A stretch of DNA of 64,000 bases. It comes from JBFGCA01 sp041567315 (GTDB taxonomy: Bacteria > Acidobacteriota > Thermoanaerobaculia > Multivoradales > JAHEKO01). The stretch spans positions 3,657 through 67,656 of the forward strand of contig JBFGCA010000008.1 of NCBI GenBank assembly GCA_041567315.1, read 5' to 3'. Position numbers and translations under genes: made by a program. The notes beneath the pieces were generated by a model that saw nothing but the letters and a program-made list of their open reading frames with translations, was not told where the DNA came from and made no database searches. Below are positions 63,196 through 64,000 of this stretch, piece after piece (position 1 is the stretch's first letter; each line of letters starts with the position of its first letter).

Positions 63196-63888
63196 GTGGA
63201 CTGGCCGGGCTCGTTCCAGCGACTGGCCGAAGAGCAGATCGAGCTGGCCGCCGCGGCGCCCCGACCCTGGACGCCGCCGGCCCAGCCCTACGCGATCGGT
63301 GGCTGTTTCGTCTGTTTTCCGCGCGGCAAGCCGGGCGAGGGCGCCAAGGGGGACCGGGCCTGGGCGGGCGCAGCCGTCATCGCGCCGGTCCGCGGCGTCC
63401 TCACCGCCCGCGTCACCGGCGAGGCCGGCGCCCACTACGAGGCCGGGCTCCTCGCCCTGCGCGAAGGGCCCCTGCTGGAAGCGGTGGTCCGTGCCCTGCC
63501 CCTGTGCCCGGGCGCCCTGCTGGTCAACGCCACCGGCCGCGACCACCCGCGCCGGGCCGGCCTGGCCCTCCACCTCGGCGCGCTGCTCGACCTCCCGACC
63601 ATCGGCGTCACCCACCGCCCGCTCCTGTCGCGTGGCGACTGGCCCGACCTCGCGCGCGGCGCGCACTCGCCGCTCGTCCTCGACGGCGAAACGGTCGCCT
63701 ACTGGCTCTGCACCCGCGACGACACCCGGCCGCTGGCCGTCCACGCCGCCTGGCGCACCGACCCCGAGATCGCCCTCGCCGTAGCCCGCGCCGCCACCTC
63801 CGGCCGCGCCCGCACCCCCGAGCCGCTCCGCCACGCCCGCCGCGTCGCCCGCTCGGCCCGCACCGCCGCGATGCAGCGTGCTCTCTGA
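63196..63888 (+). CDS. Endonuclease V homologue lacking catalytic residues
   Basis: This 230-residue protein has the endonuclease V pattern: strand YAIGGCFVCFPRG, EAGLLALREGPLLEAVV, LLVNATGRDHPRRAGLALHL and LGALLDLPTIGVTHRPLL. Endonuclease V cleaves beside deoxyinosine using Asp, Glu, Asp ligands (Thermotoga D43, E89, D110). Here Glu is kept (E90 in LREGP), but the first Asp is Phe (F38 in GGCFVC) and the second is Asn (N111 in VNATG). It is therefore probably inactive or changed in function. The start is GTG 63196 after a TAGGCT -10 box. A BIME-like repeat begins 5 bp after its TGA. Confidence 0.8.
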   Translation: MDWPGSFQRLAEEQIELAAAAPRPWTPPAQPYAIGGCFVCFPRGKPGEGAKGDRAWAGAAVIAPVRGVLTARVTGEAGAHYEAGLLALREGPLLEAVVRALPLCPGALLVNATGRDHPRRAGLALHLGALLDLPTIGVTHRPLLSRGDWPDLARGAHSPLVLDGETVAYWLCTRDDTRPLAVHAAWRTDPEIALAVARAATSGRARTPEPLRHARRVARSARTAAMQRAL

Positions 63889-63892
63889 GGCC

Positions 63893-64000
63893 CTAGCAGC
63901 CCGTGGTGGAAGTCGGTCGGGTCGGCTGGCGAGCGCGGCGGGGCCGGAGGCCAGGCGCCGCGACGCAGGCAATGCCGAGCCATTGTCGAGGAGCGGCAAC
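63893..64000 (+). repeat. BIME-like palindromic element, truncated by window edge (copy D)
   Basis: It begins CTAGCAGCCCGTGGTGGAAG, continues TCGGTCGGGTCGGCTGGCGAG, and includes the central block with GCAATGCCGAGCCATTG. It matches the minus strand of copy A (6346-6514) for its whole visible length with few differences. The right arm lies beyond the window. Confidence 0.85.

Overview
This is a 64 kb stretch of very GC-rich chromosome. It most resembles an Acidobacteriota genome of the Thermoanaerobaculia type. That guess rests on gene content: a Qrc/alternative-complex-III-like respiratory operon with a CydA-like partner, a TPR/FG-GAP/ASPIC protein, secreted DUF11/GEVED proteins, C-terminal 'DGFESGDT' motifs and an RsbUVW-type switch. 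No rRNA, tRNA, CRISPR array, insertion sequence or prophage was found. The taxonomic call is inference.

Layout. 1-338: start of a secreted amidohydrolase that runs off the left edge. 837-13999: a surface/secretome block with a 1,900-residue DUF11/GEVED/propeller protein, a small SEC-C protein, and an operon of a giant beta-helix protein, three tandem phage-tail-collar proteins and a GNAT, facing a DUF6916 protein. 14233-16957: tRNA methylthiotransferase MtaB and a TldD/PmbA-family protein. 16971-21338: a self-contained regulatory circuit in which an enhancer-binding protein gene is followed by palindromic upstream sites, a textbook sigma-54 promoter, and an operon of a 51-residue membrane peptide, RsbW-, RsbV- and RsbU-like proteins. 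21436-33976: housekeeping genes (uvrA, SGNH hydrolase, FadL-type porin, YbjN-like, smpB, DUF4390, NtrY-type kinase, YqeY, selB, CoA-binding protein). 34006-37409: a small accessory patch with GNAT, an orphan HigA-type antitoxin beside a HicB remnant, an unknown Cys-rich protein, VapBC and a LamG protein. 37531-41945: polA, GlsB/YeaQ-type membrane protein, moaB, tetraheme cytochrome c.

42224-51873: a nine-gene, mostly overlapping respiratory operon with pentaheme cytochrome, molybdopterin-fold subunit, four-cluster ferredoxin, NrfD membrane subunit, small two-helix protein, four-domain cytochrome c, lipoprotein, CydA-like protein fused to cytochrome c, and a second CydA-like protein. It reads as a quinol-oxidising complex wired to a cytochrome-bd-superfamily module. 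52126-63888: TPR/FG-GAP/ASPIC protein, membrane protein, cupin, beta-propeller, a propeptide-like lipoprotein next to a subtilisin-like protease, a tyrosinase with a stand-alone copy of its C-terminal domain, and an endonuclease V homologue that lacks two of three catalytic acidic residues.

Two genome-wide features stand out. First, about a dozen genes have a TANNNT -10 box 6-11 nt before the start codon, implying leaderless transcription. Second, a palindromic REP/BIME-like repeat family occurs four times, usually at gene ends where its CTAG edge supplies the TAG stop codon, and once inside the signal-peptide region of the giant DUF11 protein.
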